64,000 bases of DNA from Numida meleagris (lineage: Eukaryota; Chordata; Aves; Galliformes; Numididae): assembly GCF_002078875.1 (NCBI RefSeq), contig NC_034412.1, positions 27,942,746 to 28,006,745 of the forward strand, given 5' to 3'. Made by a program: the position numbers and the translations under genes. Below, in pieces: positions 1 to 14,888 of the stretch (position 1 is its first letter; each line of letters begins with the position of its first letter). Under the pieces are notes generated by a model. The model was given only the letters and a program-made list of their open reading frames with translations, ran no database searches and was not told the DNA's origin.

Positions 1-343
1 TAATATAAATAGATTCTTACTTTGTGAACTGAACTTGCACTGAGATGTTAGATTTTGACTCATATTTTCATGTGAGCTTTTCTCAATAATGGGAGATTAA
101 CTTAAGAAGAACCAGTAGGCTAGTTAAGCCTTCTCTAATGATTACACTTAGTTGAGATCTGTCTGCAGGGGCGTAACACAAGCTGTAACACAGATGTGTT
201 CATTACTTCTGCATTAAAGTATTTGACGTAGCCATGTATCAGTGAGGTGTTCCTTGAGAACAGAATGTGACTGGTTACATAGTCGCAATTCAAATCCATC
301 CACTGCATTATCAGTGAGACAGTAGAAGATGAAAGACACTTAC
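1..343 (-). other. MARCHF1: MARCHF1 intron, 5' part (donor side)
   Basis: This is intronic sequence following the donor of the 344-491 exon and running off the left edge. The donor gtaagtgt is close to consensus. I see no exon, repeat or RNA gene in it. Confidence 0.85.
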
Positions 344-491
344 CATTATCATTGCCTTGTTTAATTTCCTCAGCAGTTCTATCAATTAAGACATACAACG
401 ACCAAACAACACAGGTAATTGCAATTACATGGAATGTGACTGAACAAACTATTTTCCTCCTCTCACTTGTTGTCATCTGTAGTTTCTCCCA
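344..491 (-). CDS. MARCHF1: MARCHF1 exon encoding the first transmembrane helix
   Basis: This 148-nt exon encodes [20 protein letters not shown] through IKQGNDN, plus one base of the next codon (Gly in human). The acceptor is aattgtag and the donor gtaagtgt on the minus strand. A hydrophobic stretch of about 20 residues ([20 protein letters not shown]) is the first of the two transmembrane helices that anchor MARCHF1 in endosomal and plasma membranes. It is preceded by a positively charged SERRK, consistent with the N-terminal RING-CH region being cytoplasmic. The peptide matches human MARCHF1 almost exactly (KIV for KIF). The polar [13 protein letters not shown] begins the loop between the helices. 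The second helix and C-tail must be encoded left of position 1. Reading past the donor gives a run-on tail that is not expected in the spliced protein. Confidence 0.96.
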
Positions 492-2308
492 CTACAATTA
501 AAAAAAATATATGATAGAAAGAAAATTAGACTAGTGAAATATGACAAGAAACTAATTAGGCCATGCTGCCTCTAGAGACTTAACAAATCCATTCATTTCA
601 ATAAAATACAGAACAGTAATATGTGCACTGTCAACATAAAATTCATAATGATCTCATTTTCACAGATTCACGGGAATAAAGAATTAGGAAGAGTTCTGTT
701 CTTGTGAATGACATCTCAAGTCATTTTGTTGCAGTACAGCCACAACACATTGTTAATAGACAAGTCAAAAGCTGAACATTTATTTTAACTTTACCTGATT
801 CACACCTGAGAAGAAAACACAAACATTAGCTTGTAATATTCAAACTATTCTCAGATATTCTCAGTTGCTTACAATTAGAGGAACACAGCAGTGAAACAGC
901 CCTCCCATAAGATAAGAACTTAAGAAATGCAGCTCCACTGAGGATTAAATTCAATAAACCTGAAAAGATGATCATGTGGAAATGATCGTATATGACAGCA
1001 GTCTCAGTAACCTAAGTATCTTCTGGGCATACGTTCGCATTATTATGGCACTAAGTCAAGGCATATGCTTGTGAATTATGGCACTAAATCCTAGCTTAAG
1101 TTATGGCTATTTTAAGGTGAAACAAGCAATCCTCTGCATTTGAGCAATGCAGCTTCTGAGGTGATTTCTTTTTATCTTGCTTGTGAATACATTTGTTTTA
1201 TCAGCACTTTTATAAAACAAAACCTTCTCTGCTAAAATGCTCGCCTTTGAAAACAGGCAAAAGAATATGACATTTGCAAGCAAAATGCCTCAATTCTGAT
1301 GAACGATCTTGCAGCCCACAGCTGGGCACCTGATGAATACAGCAAGTGCAAAGTGTGATACAACAGTGCCACCCGTCTCCCAGCCATGTAAACACTCACC
1401 TGGGCTGCAGGTGGGAATCCAGCACAAGAAGTTTTGTTTCAGGGAAGTAACAAACTTCCCAAATTGCTTATGGCCACTGTTGGAAATGGCATCCTAAGCT
1501 AAGCAGATCCTTAAGCTGAACCAAATTGGCTGTTCTCAGAGCCTGAACACTCCAGTCAGGTTTTCACCAAGTACAGCTGTAGTGAAAGCTGATTTTTGAA
1601 TAGAAGTCTGAAAAAATTGGAGGCATTGAAAAATGTCATAAAAAACAGAACCTTAGGCTCATGTAGCTTGTGTTGGTAGTATTCAGTGGTTAGAAAGGAC
1701 ATTATCATTACAGTTGTATCATATCTTAACAGCGACCAGGTTACACAGCATTTGACCTGCAGACTTTGATCCTTTTTGCCATGAAAAATTCAACTCAAGC
1801 CTTGCAAGAGGCTTTCTTGCCACATAAATAGTTGTCTTTATCCTCAAGGAAGAAAGGATTCTAGTTCATCTTTGGATGCTTTGTGGAAGATCGGTGAAGA
1901 ATACAAAGAAAAATGAACTGGGAATTAGACAGATTTTTTCAGTCATCTCTTATACTACGGTTTTGTTCTACCAGAGGGAAAATTCTGTGCTGATTTTTTT
2001 TATTACCATGCATATCTGCAGCTCATTATAGCCTTTCTGCTCTCTGTAATACACCCAAAAGCCTTTGGGAGTTCATCCGAATGCCAAATCAAATAAGTCT
2101 TTTCCATACAGAATTTGAAAGTTTAAAAAGAAGAATGCTGATCTCATTAATATAAACATAAATGTTTTGTAGGTGGAAAAATTGACAACAGGCCAAATAG
2201 ATAAAAAAAAAACGGACAGTCTGTCAAGCTTCTGCTGAGATTTACACAAAGGGGAGAGGGAGACAGCAGAAATGGGCTAAAGCAGGCCTTTTTTGCTAAC
2301 ATCACATG

Positions 2309-2815
2309 ATCACAGAATCATTAAGGTTGAAAAGACCAATAAGATCATCTAGTCAAACCATCAATGCATGCCTGTGACTGTTCTAGACCATGTCACTCAG
2401 TGCCATGTCTTCCCTTTTCCCACTTCCAGGGACAGTGACTCCACCACCTCCCTGGGCAGCCCATTCCAGTGCCTCATGGCTCCTTCTGAGAAGAAATGTT
2501 TCCTACTATCCAACCTGAACCTCCCCTGGCACAACTTGAGGCCATCACCTCTTGTCCGGTTGCTGTTACATGGGAAAGAGGCGACCCCCCACCTCGCTAC
2601 CTCCTCCTTTCAGGGAGTGGTAGACAGTGATAAGGTCTCCCCTGAGCCTCCTCCAGATAAACCAATCCCAGTTCCCTCAGCCACTCCTCATAAGGCCTAT
2701 GTTCCAGACCCTCTACAGCTTCACTGGCCTTCTATGGGCATGCTCCTTGATGTCTCTCTTGCAGTGAGGGACTCAAAACTGAATGCAATTCTCAGGATGG
2801 GGCCACACAGCAAGT
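2309..2815 (-). mobile_element. CR1 LINE 3' fragment
   Basis: The plus strand begins atcacagaatcattaaggtt, the reverse complement of a CR1 3' end. It continues with degenerate CR1 phrases such as cacaacttgaggccatcacc, gataaggtctcccctgagcc and cctcataaggcctatgttcc. The element therefore lies on the minus strand, the same orientation as MARCHF1, and is 5'-truncated as CR1 copies usually are. Many substitutions and small deletions mark it as fairly old. ORFs across this region are CR1 shadows, not genes. The high-coordinate boundary is approximate. Confidence 0.9.
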
Positions 2816-5800
2816 CAAGATCTTACTTCCTCTCTCTGGCCCCTTCTCCCACAAGAAAGCCTATCTGTGTGTCTCTTACATCCACACACATGTAACTACG
2901 CCAGAAATAAGGAGGCTGGGAGCAGAACGGCAGTGGCCATCACACTGTGGGTGGTTATGGAGCTGGAACACCACACAGAGCACCTCCTACTCCCAACTGC
3001 GATAAAAAGGAAGGGCACAGGGAAACCCAGGGATGAGAGTACTTGGGAGCAACTTACAGCTGCTCAGTGGCTCCCAAGGCAGTGCTGCTGGTCTGCCCAG
3101 CTCCAGCTGTAGTCCCAGTTTTCCTCTACTCCAGTCACCCTGGTCTGAGCTCAGACAGGAAAATGAAATTGTAACATTTGTACAGCAGTCCTGGTGATCC
3201 CTGTGGTAGATGAGGCAATTTTGTTGTCCTAACCACATACTGTAGCTTGGCTGAGCAGAGAGTACTGTGACCACTGTCATTGTCTGCTAGGTGGTTGATT
3301 TGCTAGCAATTTAAATGAGCAATTTGCAGTTTTAGGATTTTTGCAATAGGCTTAAATGTAACATTTAAATGTTAATGTTAGCACAGACTTGTTTGGATAA
3401 AAGCAAAAATAGATGAAGTAAAAGCTGCTTGAAAGTCCATAGCAAAGGCTTTGAAGCAACAATATATTGAACAGTAAAAGCATCAGCCTGTTTTACTTGT
3501 GCTTTGTTGTCCAGGGCTCCATATATGCTAAAGCTGGATGGGTACGTTTGGCAGCTGCTGCCACATCACACAGCGTAAGTATGCCTTCTTAACTCCTAAT
3601 AAATTCAGCTCTGCTGTACTTTGCAGTTCCCTCAATTCCCATGGCTACATGAAGTTTCATCACATTTTAACTAATAACTAAAATAAAAGCGCCAATGCCA
3701 TTTCCTCGGGAGCACGTATCCCAGGGAAGCTTGCACCGTACTCTGCAAACCACTGGAGGGCGGTGGGAGACCACATACGTGCTGAAGAAGTTCCTACCAA
3801 GCCAGGGCAAACCAAGTGACAAGGGAAAGAAACGGGATTGCTAAGGCTGTCAGCAAACCAAACCATTCCCTGCAGCGCTCCTCCCAGCCCAATCACCACT
3901 TCCAGCTGCTTCTAAAACATGGCATGCAACTGAGCCCGAGTTCTGTGCTTCACTGTCAAGAAGTCTGTAATATGCTTGTGGCCTGTTGTAGATTTCTGCA
4001 TTGTGTTTTACTCCTTGCCGACCATCTTACTCAGAAACTTAGAGGGAACACTTACTGGCTTCATAACTCACTCCTGCAATTAAAACGTGCAGTCATGAGT
4101 CTTCTGGGGGAGAGAGAGAGAAAAGATGTGAACAGCCTCACAACCAAGGAATATCTAAATCATGCGCTGCCAACCACTTCCCCTTCCTGTGACACAGCCT
4201 GAGAAAATCCCTGATGTTTGTTTTAAGAACCCAGTTTGCCACCTCATGTGACATTAATCAAACCTCAGTTAATCAATATGCAACAAATAAATTGGGATAT
4301 CCAAAAACTGATTGCCTGAGGGTCTGAAGATGCTGCTTTGTATCCCAGATATACCAGTATAGCCTCTTTCTGCTTACAGACACAAGTTTTAGTTCTCTCC
4401 TGCACACGTAGCTTTCCTCAAAGCAGTGTCAGGGTGCCACAGTGCAGAAACAACAGCTTTGCACCATTCACACAAAGCTGTTCCTGCTCCACAGAACTGC
4501 ACTCTGCAAGTTTTGCTGCCTCTATTCCTTTTCCCACTGTCAACTGTAGATTTACTATTTTGTGTCCTTGTGTTAGCTCCTGCTAGGGGTAACTGTCTGT
4601 CACCTTGGGCACCAAATTTTGCCTGTACAGACTTCCTGAAGCAATTCGCAATCTGCCCCAGGTTTGCGGATTCACGCATTTTAAAACAAAAGGTCTTTTT
4701 TCCGCAGAGGCTCATGACTGAAGATGCCAAACTGGAGGTGAAGTTAATGGGCTGCTTTGCCACAGAATGAGTACTTGGATTTTTAACTCCCAGGTATCTG
4801 CAGGAGCCTTATTTTTAAATTACACAAGAGGCTTCACAGGGAAATCTGGAGCAGGCATGACATTCTTAATATGAAATATTTTGCCTGTTCTGACATATTT
4901 CTCTGTATCCATTATTTAGCAAAGAAATGACAACGAATGTAATGCAAACAGATTTCCTTCTGTTCTCACAGCCGAAGTCACGCAACGTTTTCTAAAGAAA
5001 GACTTTGAATCAACTTCAACCTTGAAATAATCATGCAAAACCTAGGCTAATTTTGTTAGGGGCTGTCGTAAAAACTGCATTTTGCACACAGGTTAGGGAT
5101 ACTCAGAAAAGCACCTTTCTTGTCTCAGAACAGGCCTGAAGGATCCAGGCTGTGCTTTTAAGAAAGCTCCCATGGACTGGAGCAGCTTAGTGTGGTGAGC
5201 TGAGCAGGGAAAATATGTCAGCAGTGTGAAGGTGCAGCTTAGAGTTATTTACTGTCTGTGGGGCGGGGAGGGTTCTTCTGTTGCCTGTTGCAGTCCTAAT
5301 TGGCTCAGGCTCACTGCTGTCAACCGACAGCTGGAAGAAAGCAGCTCAACAGTAGTTTGCAGGAATGGGATTTGTGCAGTGGGTGGAAGAGGAAGAAATA
5401 ACAGTAATGAAAGACAACAGGGTTCCCCACATCAGAGGAACAAAATAGCCTCATGTGGATCTGAAGTATTGATCAGAGATGAGACTTTAATACTTGTAAT
5501 TTAAAGAAAACGCACTTTGGAGCATACTGTGCTATTTAAACAACATGTGGTTACAGTCTGTACCTGAGGGACTGCATCTTAACAAAGGAAAAAGTATGCC
5601 TCACTGCATCCTGATCCAAGTGAAGTGCCTGTCATGCAAACAGCATGTACCAAGTCTGCTGGCTAAAACTGAAGGGAACAGGCCATGAAACATCTTTGTT
5701 CTGTTCCTCAAACACTTCCAGAGCGCATTCACAGAGGAAGAACTCAATGGGTTCAGTAAGACACAGAAATCACAGTTATGATTGTCTTTTATCAAATGAT

Positions 5801-8800
5801 ACATCCCAGAGGAGAAACTCTTGCAAGGACCAGAGTAAGACCCCTGCCACTAAACACAAAAATAAATAAAAATTTTAAACCCCCTATGTCATATGGTGCA
5901 TTGTACGGCAGTATCCACGTACAGCCCTACCTTGACCTAGTTAGCTCATTAGATTAACTGCTACAAATCCTTCTCTGGCAAACCTGCACCAAGTTTACAT
6001 AAAATCTATTTCTGTCCCCCATGTGACACCAAACAAACCCAGCTGGAATTCAAATTAACGCGTGTTGTGTTTTAAACAAGTATTTAAAGTTTAAACCTGA
6101 ACAGTAAATGGGCACATCTCTAGAGACAAACACCTTAATTCCCCTTTATGTGCAATATGCATGCCTAAACTATTAAAAGAACTACTAATGAAAAATCTCA
6201 CTTAGATACACACTTGGAGATTATCACCTGCACAGAATTAGTAACTCAGCTTTATCGAAATGAAGACAGCCCTATATTTCTTTTCAACACAACAGCTAAA
6301 AGGGCTGGAATTGAGTGATATAATCAGTGTGCACACTTCACAAACTTATGGGATCTTTCACTGTGTATGTCGTCAATTTGCAGACCCTTAAAAAGTGCAA
6401 AACAGGGATATTAAGCAATTTGAGAATATAATTTCTAAAATGAAGTAGCTTGTTTTTGCAATCTGGAAGTACCATTGAGAATACTTGTCATTTACCAACC
6501 AGAAGAACTTCAGTACCTGCATCCTAATCACTCCAACACAAACTAAATGAAGAAATACATTTTGGAAACACAGGAGTTGCCAGACCTTATGTCCTTTTCA
6601 TACAATATTCTGTCTCAGATAGTGGCCAACACCAGCTGCTTCAGAGAAACGTATAAGAAACCCCATGGCAAGTAGTTATACCATAAACTCTCCATACTGC
6701 AAGATTCTTCCTAGCTCCTAGCTGCAAGGAAGTAATTTAGGTACTATACAGAATGTTAACGTATTCCCTAACGTGTTTACTTTCCAGGGTTCCTCTGAAT
6801 GCTGAAACAACATAACATTCTTTCTTCAATAGAGGTCTACATGACCAGCCTCGGCTACTATCATGAGCTTTTATTTTAAAATTGTTTCTGTTCCTCCAGG
6901 GTCATTCCATAGCATAAGTACTGAAATCACAGTCCAGGCCTCAAAAAACATAGACCAAAAGAAAAATCAATATAACTACCATGCTAAAAAGCATTTTAGT
7001 TATAATTTTGATTATATTTTTGCTTCAGGGCCACTTAAAATGAGATTACATTTTCCAACCAAAGCGGTTGAGGGTACTGCATTTTGTGGTACGCCCTCTA
7101 TGGGTGACCGAAGAACTGCTGTGACATGCTCAGTGCAGGACTCAAGATGGAGTGTGATGTGGCCAAAGCAGCCCCAAGTCTTTCTTTCAGTAGAGCAGTC
7201 ATAGCAAACCACCTCTCAGCAGCTCATGCCAGAGTGTGTCTCTGAACACCAAATATCATGGGCTGTCTTCACGTATCTGAGTGTATTTGAGTCTTAAATC
7301 ATGCAAAAGAAAGCTAATGGAGCAGGAGAGAAATAGGAAAAGGAGAGAAATTTCAGAGAGAGGTGGATAGCAACATGCCAGAGGTTAACATCCCATTACA
7401 TGCTATCGTATGCCTCTACACCTTCTTCAGTCTTTTCCAATTACTAGAAAATTCCGAGAAGAATGTATCTTCATTGTGTTCCCTTAGGCATATACTTATA
7501 ATTTATGATCTTAAGTGTGTTAATGAGATGTCTTTACCTGAATGGCTTTCTCTTCAGCATTCATTACACTGCTTAATTTCCTCGGTATCTAATTGTCTAG
7601 CCTGCTGAGAAATATCTTGAAACATGTATTTCAAAATGAGAGCTGGTGAAATAAAACTGGTGACAACTGAAAAGTTAAATCAACAAAAACGCTTTTTCTT
7701 CAGCTGCAGTTGTAAATGGTGCACAAAGTCTTCTCAAAAGTTAAAATAGTCCACCTAGAAAATATTTTCACTTGTTTGCCTTCTCTTGGTGCAAGCATGA
7801 AAATTCACGTTCCTGTCTTGTACAACATGTGCTTGGCCTTTTTTGTTTGCAGATCATGTCCTTGATTCTCATAATTTAAACACTCTTATCGCTATGTAAA
7901 AAGTCATTAGAGTTCTAATCTGTATCTTACAGAGTAAAACCTTAAAGTCATTTGCTGGGAAATCTTACAAGTGACTTGAGCTACAGAACCACGTGCTAAA
8001 CGTCCACAGTCTCAGTCCCTTCAGCATCACGTGTCAAGATGATGGTAGATAAGTATATCAGTAAGCAGGGGAGGGAAGGGCACAGAAGTGTCGAAGGGCA
8101 TGAAGGAGTCTTTTGAGGAGTACAACTCAGTTGTAAATCTCAGTTTCTGTCCTGCTCTCATACAGACCAAATAGACTTTCAACAGTTCTTTCTTTCCCTA
8201 CCTACCATCCGCTAAATTAATAGTACGAGTGGTCCTGAACAATCAGGTGGTGTTTTCTGTTGTTGTTTTAAGCATGTTATGTCATTGTCATTTCCTGAAG
8301 TTGAGAGCAACTGACCACATTACAAGTAACATGTAACTTAACCTCTGAGCTTCCTTCGGCTAAATCAGTCTAAACCATTACAAAAATATGCCTTGTATAT
8401 GCTTGCGTACCAAAACCCAAGCACTGTCAAATATATTTTTGTTTAAATACATCTAGACGTACTTTGTTTTTGCAACTTGGTACATGCTACATACGTATAT
8501 GACTGATACGCCACTTTCCCAAGATTAAAAAAAAGAGCTGACATGCTTCATAATCTGTAAATATGATCTGCATACTGCTGATTTCCAAATGAATAACTAC
8601 AGTTACTTTCTCCATTTTAGTTTTCCCACAAGAGACACTCTTTTGATCCAATTAAATAAAAATGAAACACAGGAAATTTGTGCTGAAGAAAAGCTACAGT
8701 AATTAACATAAAACTACAGCCTAGTGCTCTGGCATGCTGAGCTGAGGGAACCTATTCAACGTGAAAGAACTCCAACAAACACTCTACATTCCAATTTTGT

Positions 8801-11800
8801 CACACACAAACTAGAACAGATGATAAAAGATCTAAACTCCTGGAAGAGAAAGCTCTTATCTCAAGTAATTTTAATAAAATGCCACAGGAATAAAATTCAA
8901 TTAACAGTAAAAAATCATAAGTTTGGGGAATAAACTATAACAATTATCCCAAATGATCACAATTTTGATCAAGTACCACATGTACAATTGCTACACTCAA
9001 GAGAATCCATTTTTTGCATGCGTTCCAGCAGTAAGCAAGCATCAACTCGTGAACTAAAACTCAGTTCAGATCATTCTCACATGAACAGTTCTTATACAAA
9101 ATAAATTTGATGCAAATAACCACTGTAAAATCATGTGTGTTAGTTAAGTAAGAGACTAACAGATAGATTAAGTATATCATGAATAGTAGCCTGCTCCCAT
9201 TAGAGCATGAATAGCAACGGCTGTTTAAGTCAACGCCTGGGTTCATTATGTTATTTAAACTCTATATTAGTAACTATATGTTACACGTAAGGACTCTGTG
9301 CCATTTACATTTTCTTTAATTGTAAAGCAGTATTAAGGGACTGCCTAAATTATTTTCAATGCCTGAGCTAACCCAACCCTTCTCCGTTATGAACAATTCA
9401 GGAAGCCAGGCTATAAAAACGAAACACTGAAATGACTGTAATTTAAAAAGGAAAAGTGGACTCCAATTACTTAAGAAATAACTGAGAAACTGATGAACTG
9501 TAGGATAGAGTGGAACCCTCTACGTAAAATGGACATGAAATCTTCTGACGCAAGTTGCATTTCTAAAAGAGCTCAGACCAAAACCATTTATTTCAGCTTC
9601 AGAAAGCACAGAAGAATCCAGACCTCCCAGAGCTCATGTTCATGGCTGTGTGCAAAAGTGGATAACAACACTAATACCTAGAGTGGGACAATCTCCTGAA
9701 TTCTCTTTGCATTTGTAAATGCTACTGAGCAGCAGAAGTAGCAAACTTGGATACTAGCAGTTAATTAGAAAAGGAAACAGTTTTCATTTCATTCTCTGGT
9801 GCAAGATTTTTTTGTTTGCTGGCATCCTGGCAAAGTGCCTCAGAAAGATGGCTTTTTGCAAGCCTACGGTATGCCATTACGGTTTCAAAGCACGAGGCAT
9901 AAGTCAGCATCTCCAGCCTTTAGGATCTGGAACAGCTGCCTAAATAAAAGCTGTGTGGAATGAAATGGAAATAAATAAAGAGATGCAAGGCTAACCAAAT
10001 TCTACCATTGCAAGAATGGTAAGATATATTCTTCTTCTTATGGCACAGTAGACAAGTCAACACTAGGAACTACCCCACGTTATCTGTATACAGATAAATT
10101 AGCGGTAATGCTCTATTACCCTCTCAAATATGACACATACAGCTGTCTGAACAAAGTAGTTCCTTGCATCCTCAAGGCATCACAGTGAGATAGAAATGCT
10201 GTAGAATTATTTTACCTTTAAAAGCTTTAATATACACTTTTTCCCCGAGCACAGAGTTATTCACTAGAATGATGTGATAGCCAATAAGAAAGTAATAGCT
10301 TTGTGCCTTTGTGCATACTGGTGAAGTATCTGATCCCGCATATTACAAGAAATTATTTGAGGCTAGTGATGTTTTGAGATGGTTTACTCTGAGAAAGAAA
10401 ACACTGAAGCGGGTTGCCTTGACGACACTGTGCAGCTATGCCTGAAATCAAAAGGAAATGCAGGATCTTCTGCAGTGTTAATGAATGAAAAGTATTCACG
10501 AAATTGGGTAAAAAGCGAACTAATCCCACGGCAAGTCAACGCTACCTGACATATTGAATATTAGCTATCACTTCTTATCATAAGCCTTATTGGAAAACTG
10601 ATGACAAAGCCAGACGGTACATTCTTCAGAGCGGAGGGCAGTAAGAAGTAAACAACCAGCTATACGGTGATGACTGCTCCAAGTTTCATTTGTTTCTAGG
10701 AGACCGCAGGTCACGTCTGGCTCTGAGGGTCTGCTTTGGGGGCAGGAGTGGTTTCTAATAGCGACCAGGCTTGATTTCACAACGATGTCCCTGCAGGCTA
10801 CTTCAATTCCAGCAGTCAGCAGCGTATTCTTAACTAAAGAGCGTAAATACAAACTCTGAAAGTTTTTAACGAAAAATAAATCAATTCCCTTAACACATTT
10901 TGCCCTCCCTGAATTAATCACATATGCCACCAGATTTCTTCAAATAAAGATTTATCCACACAGCATCCAGTTCTGAATGAGTCCCTGCAGGCAGACATAT
11001 TTCTTAAGATTTACTCTTTATATGGGATTGCACTGAGCACCTGGAAGGGAGCTCAGTCTGCTAACGTTAGCTAAGAGCTCTACAAACGAGATTTAGAGTA
11101 GTGTTGGTGACAATTGTTTTGTAAAAAAAGGCACCCTGTACTCTCTTAACTCAGACAAAAGGAGCAGAAGCAGATGTGCCCCTGCACATAAGGTCTGGGT
11201 GAGAAATGGGACACTGCGGTTTTCCTTCTGTCCATCTCAGTACTCAAAGCACAATTCTGATTTTCTTCTGCTGCTTCCATAGGTAATGAACCTTTTATTA
11301 AGGAGCCTTCAGAATTACTGATTTCTCTGCTTTAAATTTGAGCATTATCCTGCACCACACATTGCCTGTTGGCTCAAACCCTAACTGGTTACACAGCTCA
11401 TTCTCCTGATCTGATGGTCTTGAAGCAAACAGAATATATCTAATTGATTGTTAAAACCAAGTATTTGCTTTTGATCCAATAGGTAAATCAGTGCCACATC
11501 CATTAGATGAAATCTTCCCTAACCAAGGTGATTTAACCAGTTGACCACTAATCCAAGCGCTGATATGACTGACCTGGGGTTTTCCATACGGAGTGTGAAA
11601 TTTCAGTCAGTCTGTTGCATGACTTCTCTCCAGGACTTAAATACTCTGCTCTGGGGCGTGGTGAACCATAGATCTGCAACTGGGACTCAAACTCCCGAAT
11701 GCTGTATGGCAGTCAGAGCTGGCATGGAATCTTGATCACTCATATTACAAGCTGCTGATTCATAAAATAAATGGTACCAAGAGAGCAAGCATTCCTTCCT

Positions 11801-11908
11801 TCTCTTCTTATGACAGCAGATGGGGGCATGAGAAGTTCCACAGAGTTCAGGGGGCAAAACCCACAGAATTGGACCTTTTTTCAGATTTAGAAGTGCTATT
11901 TATCAGTT

Positions 11909-11935
11909 AAAAAAAAAAAAAAAAGAAAAAAACAA
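11909..11935. repeat. A-rich simple repeat
   Basis: A run of about 15 A residues is followed by GAAAAAA. It may be the tail of an unrecognised retroposon or a plain simple repeat. No target-site duplication is obvious. Confidence 0.7.
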
Positions 11936-13359
11936 TGCAAGGGGGGTAAACACTTAGAAGATACATATACACATTCAAAATAAGTTTCTTGCAGAAACTT
12001 ATCAGCAGATTTAGACCAGCTTTTCTTCTGTTTTATTTGACGGAAACTTATCATTCAATTCTAAAAGAACACCCCCAATCCTCTTTTAAAAAGAGGTAAA
12101 TTCAGAAGCCTTTTCAAATCAGAAATACAATGTGCATTATTAACTGGTACATAGTGCTTCCCTAAACAAAAACAATGACTTGCTCTTTCTTAATGATCAA
12201 GAGTTACTACATGGCAGCAATGCCATATTACTAAGGTATTATTATTAAGGCACTACTTGTAAATCATTTCAAAGGGAAGACATAATCAGGAGTGAAAACA
12301 GACATATCGGACACCCCAGAATAATCTGTTGGGATAAGACATCAGAGAAAAACATCTCATCAGATACCAGAAGTCTTAAACGGACTGCAAAATTTAAATA
12401 TGAAAAGTATTCTGAAGTACAACAAGACATAGGTGGAAAAATCTCCATCTGAAGATATTTCTGCATTTTAAGTGCCTTAATCCAGTTCATACTCAAATAT
12501 TTTGAAGCAGTTCCTGTTTCTACTCTGTTTCAAATACCAAATTCAAGAGATTTGAAAGGCAGGTGATACTTTATCAGGATTTCATCCTTTTTAATGAAGA
12601 AGTGATTTGCTCAGGATGAAGCTATTACAGAGGAAGCACAATAAGAAACTGACACAAGCTTATTGTCACTCTGTAATTCCCTGCTTGATAAATAAGGTTA
12701 TTATAAACAAGAATTTCTGCACTATGCATTGCAAATCCTAAGAAGTACAGCAGCTGTATTATTTATATAGCCATACGCAATCACAGTCGAGACCAGGAGA
12801 AACAAAAACAGAAAAACACACTAAAGCAATGCTTAATATTTAATCTCTAAATTTATATTTAGACAAGTAATTAGACCACCCAAAATATATGAAACACATG
12901 CACTGCCTGTTGATCATTACTCAAAAAGATTACATCAATGCAAAAATTTACTAAAATGATTAATCTAAGTTGTATTTGATGTCTGATGCTTTGAGGGAGT
13001 CTGTAATTAAATTACTAGTCCATGTAGGGACAAGGGTTTTGATTTTAATGGAGATATACTGAATTATATTAACCTAATGCACTGCACACTGTCACCTTTG
13101 CGTGCTAACAGCCATATGGCTTGGTATTCAAAAAGGATTTTGCTACGAAACTCAAGAGTTTGATTTTAAAAAATGGCAACAAAATGTTGAGGGTACATGA
13201 ATAAAGATGGCAGTTCACCAGTTGAGTCGAAACAGTTTTGTATTATAGTTAAATCCTGCTTTTATGATACTTCCAAAACGTGTGAGTATCTGGAATTTAG
13301 TTCTGTGGCCTGTAAGCTTTCCTTTAAGCAGACCAGTATTTGGAGCACTACGGAAATAT

Positions 13360-13624
13360 GATGAAGCTCAAGGAGGGAAGGTTTAGATTAGATGTCAGGG
13401 GGAAGTTCTTCACAGAGAGAGTGGTGAGGCACTGGAACAGGCTGCCCAGAGAGACTGTGGATGCTCCATCCCTGGAGGTGTTCAAGGCCAGGTTGGATGG
13501 GGCTCTGGGCAACCTGGCCTAGTACCAGATCTGGAGGTTGGTGGCCCTGCCTGTGGCAAGGGGATTGGAACTTGATGATCCTTAGGGTCCCTTCCAACCC
13601 AAACCATACTATGATTCTATGATG
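13360..13624 (+). mobile_element. CR1 LINE 3' fragment, plus orientation
   Basis: It contains the end of the CR1 reverse-transcriptase ORF (peptide [20 protein letters not shown], the usual CR1 C-terminal motif) and a short 3' UTR. It closes with atactatgattctatgatg, the characteristic CR1 8-bp tail repeat. It is 5'-truncated to about 265 bp, relatively well preserved, and antisense to MARCHF1. Confidence 0.94.
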
Positions 13625-14888
13625 ACATTCAACAGAATGAAGCAACGAACAATCAAGAACCTAACTCCACAATCTCACATTTTAAGTAAGGTAAGAATTA
13701 AAAATCAAAATTGGTTGGGAAACATGACCTTTTGTAGAATGCCACCTCAAACCCAGGTCTGCTGGCCATGGAAAAAGTTTCTTCTGGAACTGGCCAGAAA
13801 GTTTCAATTTAGGGCAAACTTATTTCTTTTCTTCCCCCCCCCAAATAAAATGAGTTTCTTAGGGAACTGAATAAGTAGTCTCCTTTTGGAACTATATCTG
13901 TGGTCTTTTATCAGATAAATATTGTCTTTTCAGAATGTCTCAAAGCACAAAGCCAAGTCTTAACAAAACCTACAGCGCTCAGGAAAGCCTGGAAGTCCTA
14001 GAGTCACTGTAGTGACTTTCAGATCCTGCAATAAAGTTTGTGGAGAGCTTCAGCTTTATGAGACAGCTCTCTGGTCTCTTGCAGTCTTCAGAATACCCCA
14101 CAGCTGAGATTCTGGACTCTCAGGCTCCAAAAGAGCCTGCATGACAAATGAGCAAGAAAGCTTCTAACAAAACAGAGTTTTTAATGATTTTTTATAAAAC
14201 ATGTTCAGTTGGAAAGTTACCAGGCAGCTGTGCTTTCATGGTAATTCTCCTTACAAACATTCTTTTCCCCCTTCCCTTGTTTTTGCTATAGCTGTCAAAA
14301 TGCATGTTCTATCGAACAGCTTCTCATAAACTGGATAGCATTTTATAAATCTATGAAAGATGATGATGATAATGCATACACTTACTAAGGATCATACATT
14401 TAGTTTAACACATGAAAACTGTCACACTTGGAAAGCGATACATGTAAATAACATAATCAATTTTAACTTATAGAGGCTGAAAAAGTTTCCAAGTTCTAGT
14501 TATAAGGCAGACTGCAATTAGATGCTGGTTCCATACCATACTGAAAAATATTTTTTAGCAATGAGTTTGAAGGAGATATTTTGCCATCCTTTTACTGTCA
14601 AGTGAGATTAACTACAGTACTGTCTTGACCCAAAACAAAAATATTCTCCCTGAAAGAAGAGGTTCATTTTTGCTACACTGGAAAGCAAAACCATACCTGA
14701 GAAACAATGATACGAGATGTGGCTGAAGAGATTAATGATGTGCTAATCATTCAATTAAGAAATTACAGACCTGTAGGAATGGCACTGACATTTTAAATCA
14801 GCCAGTATTGCATTAATTTAGTTACATTTAAAAAAAAAAAAATCTGGGTGGGTGGCAATGATAACACACAGTTAGAAGTGACTACTTC

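Noticed and set aside
135..343. Continuation of the TM1 exon frame past its donor into a longer ORF
   Set aside because: A near-consensus donor (gtaagtgt) at 343 and agreement with the human protein up to NDNG show the exon ends at 344. The rest is intron read-through.
2368..3112. ORFs of 175 and 109 codons on the plus strand
   Set aside because: The first lies mostly in a minus-strand CR1 element read on its opposite strand. The second has no recognisable domain.
3816..4763. ORFs of 114-128 codons on both strands in a GC-richer patch
   Set aside because: Frames are open on both strands because of composition. No family resemblance, splice context or codon coherence was seen.
10568..10930. 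Minus-strand ORF of 120 codons
   Set aside because: No recognisable motif, and no splice sites or promoter assignable. It is within the length expected by chance in 64 kb.
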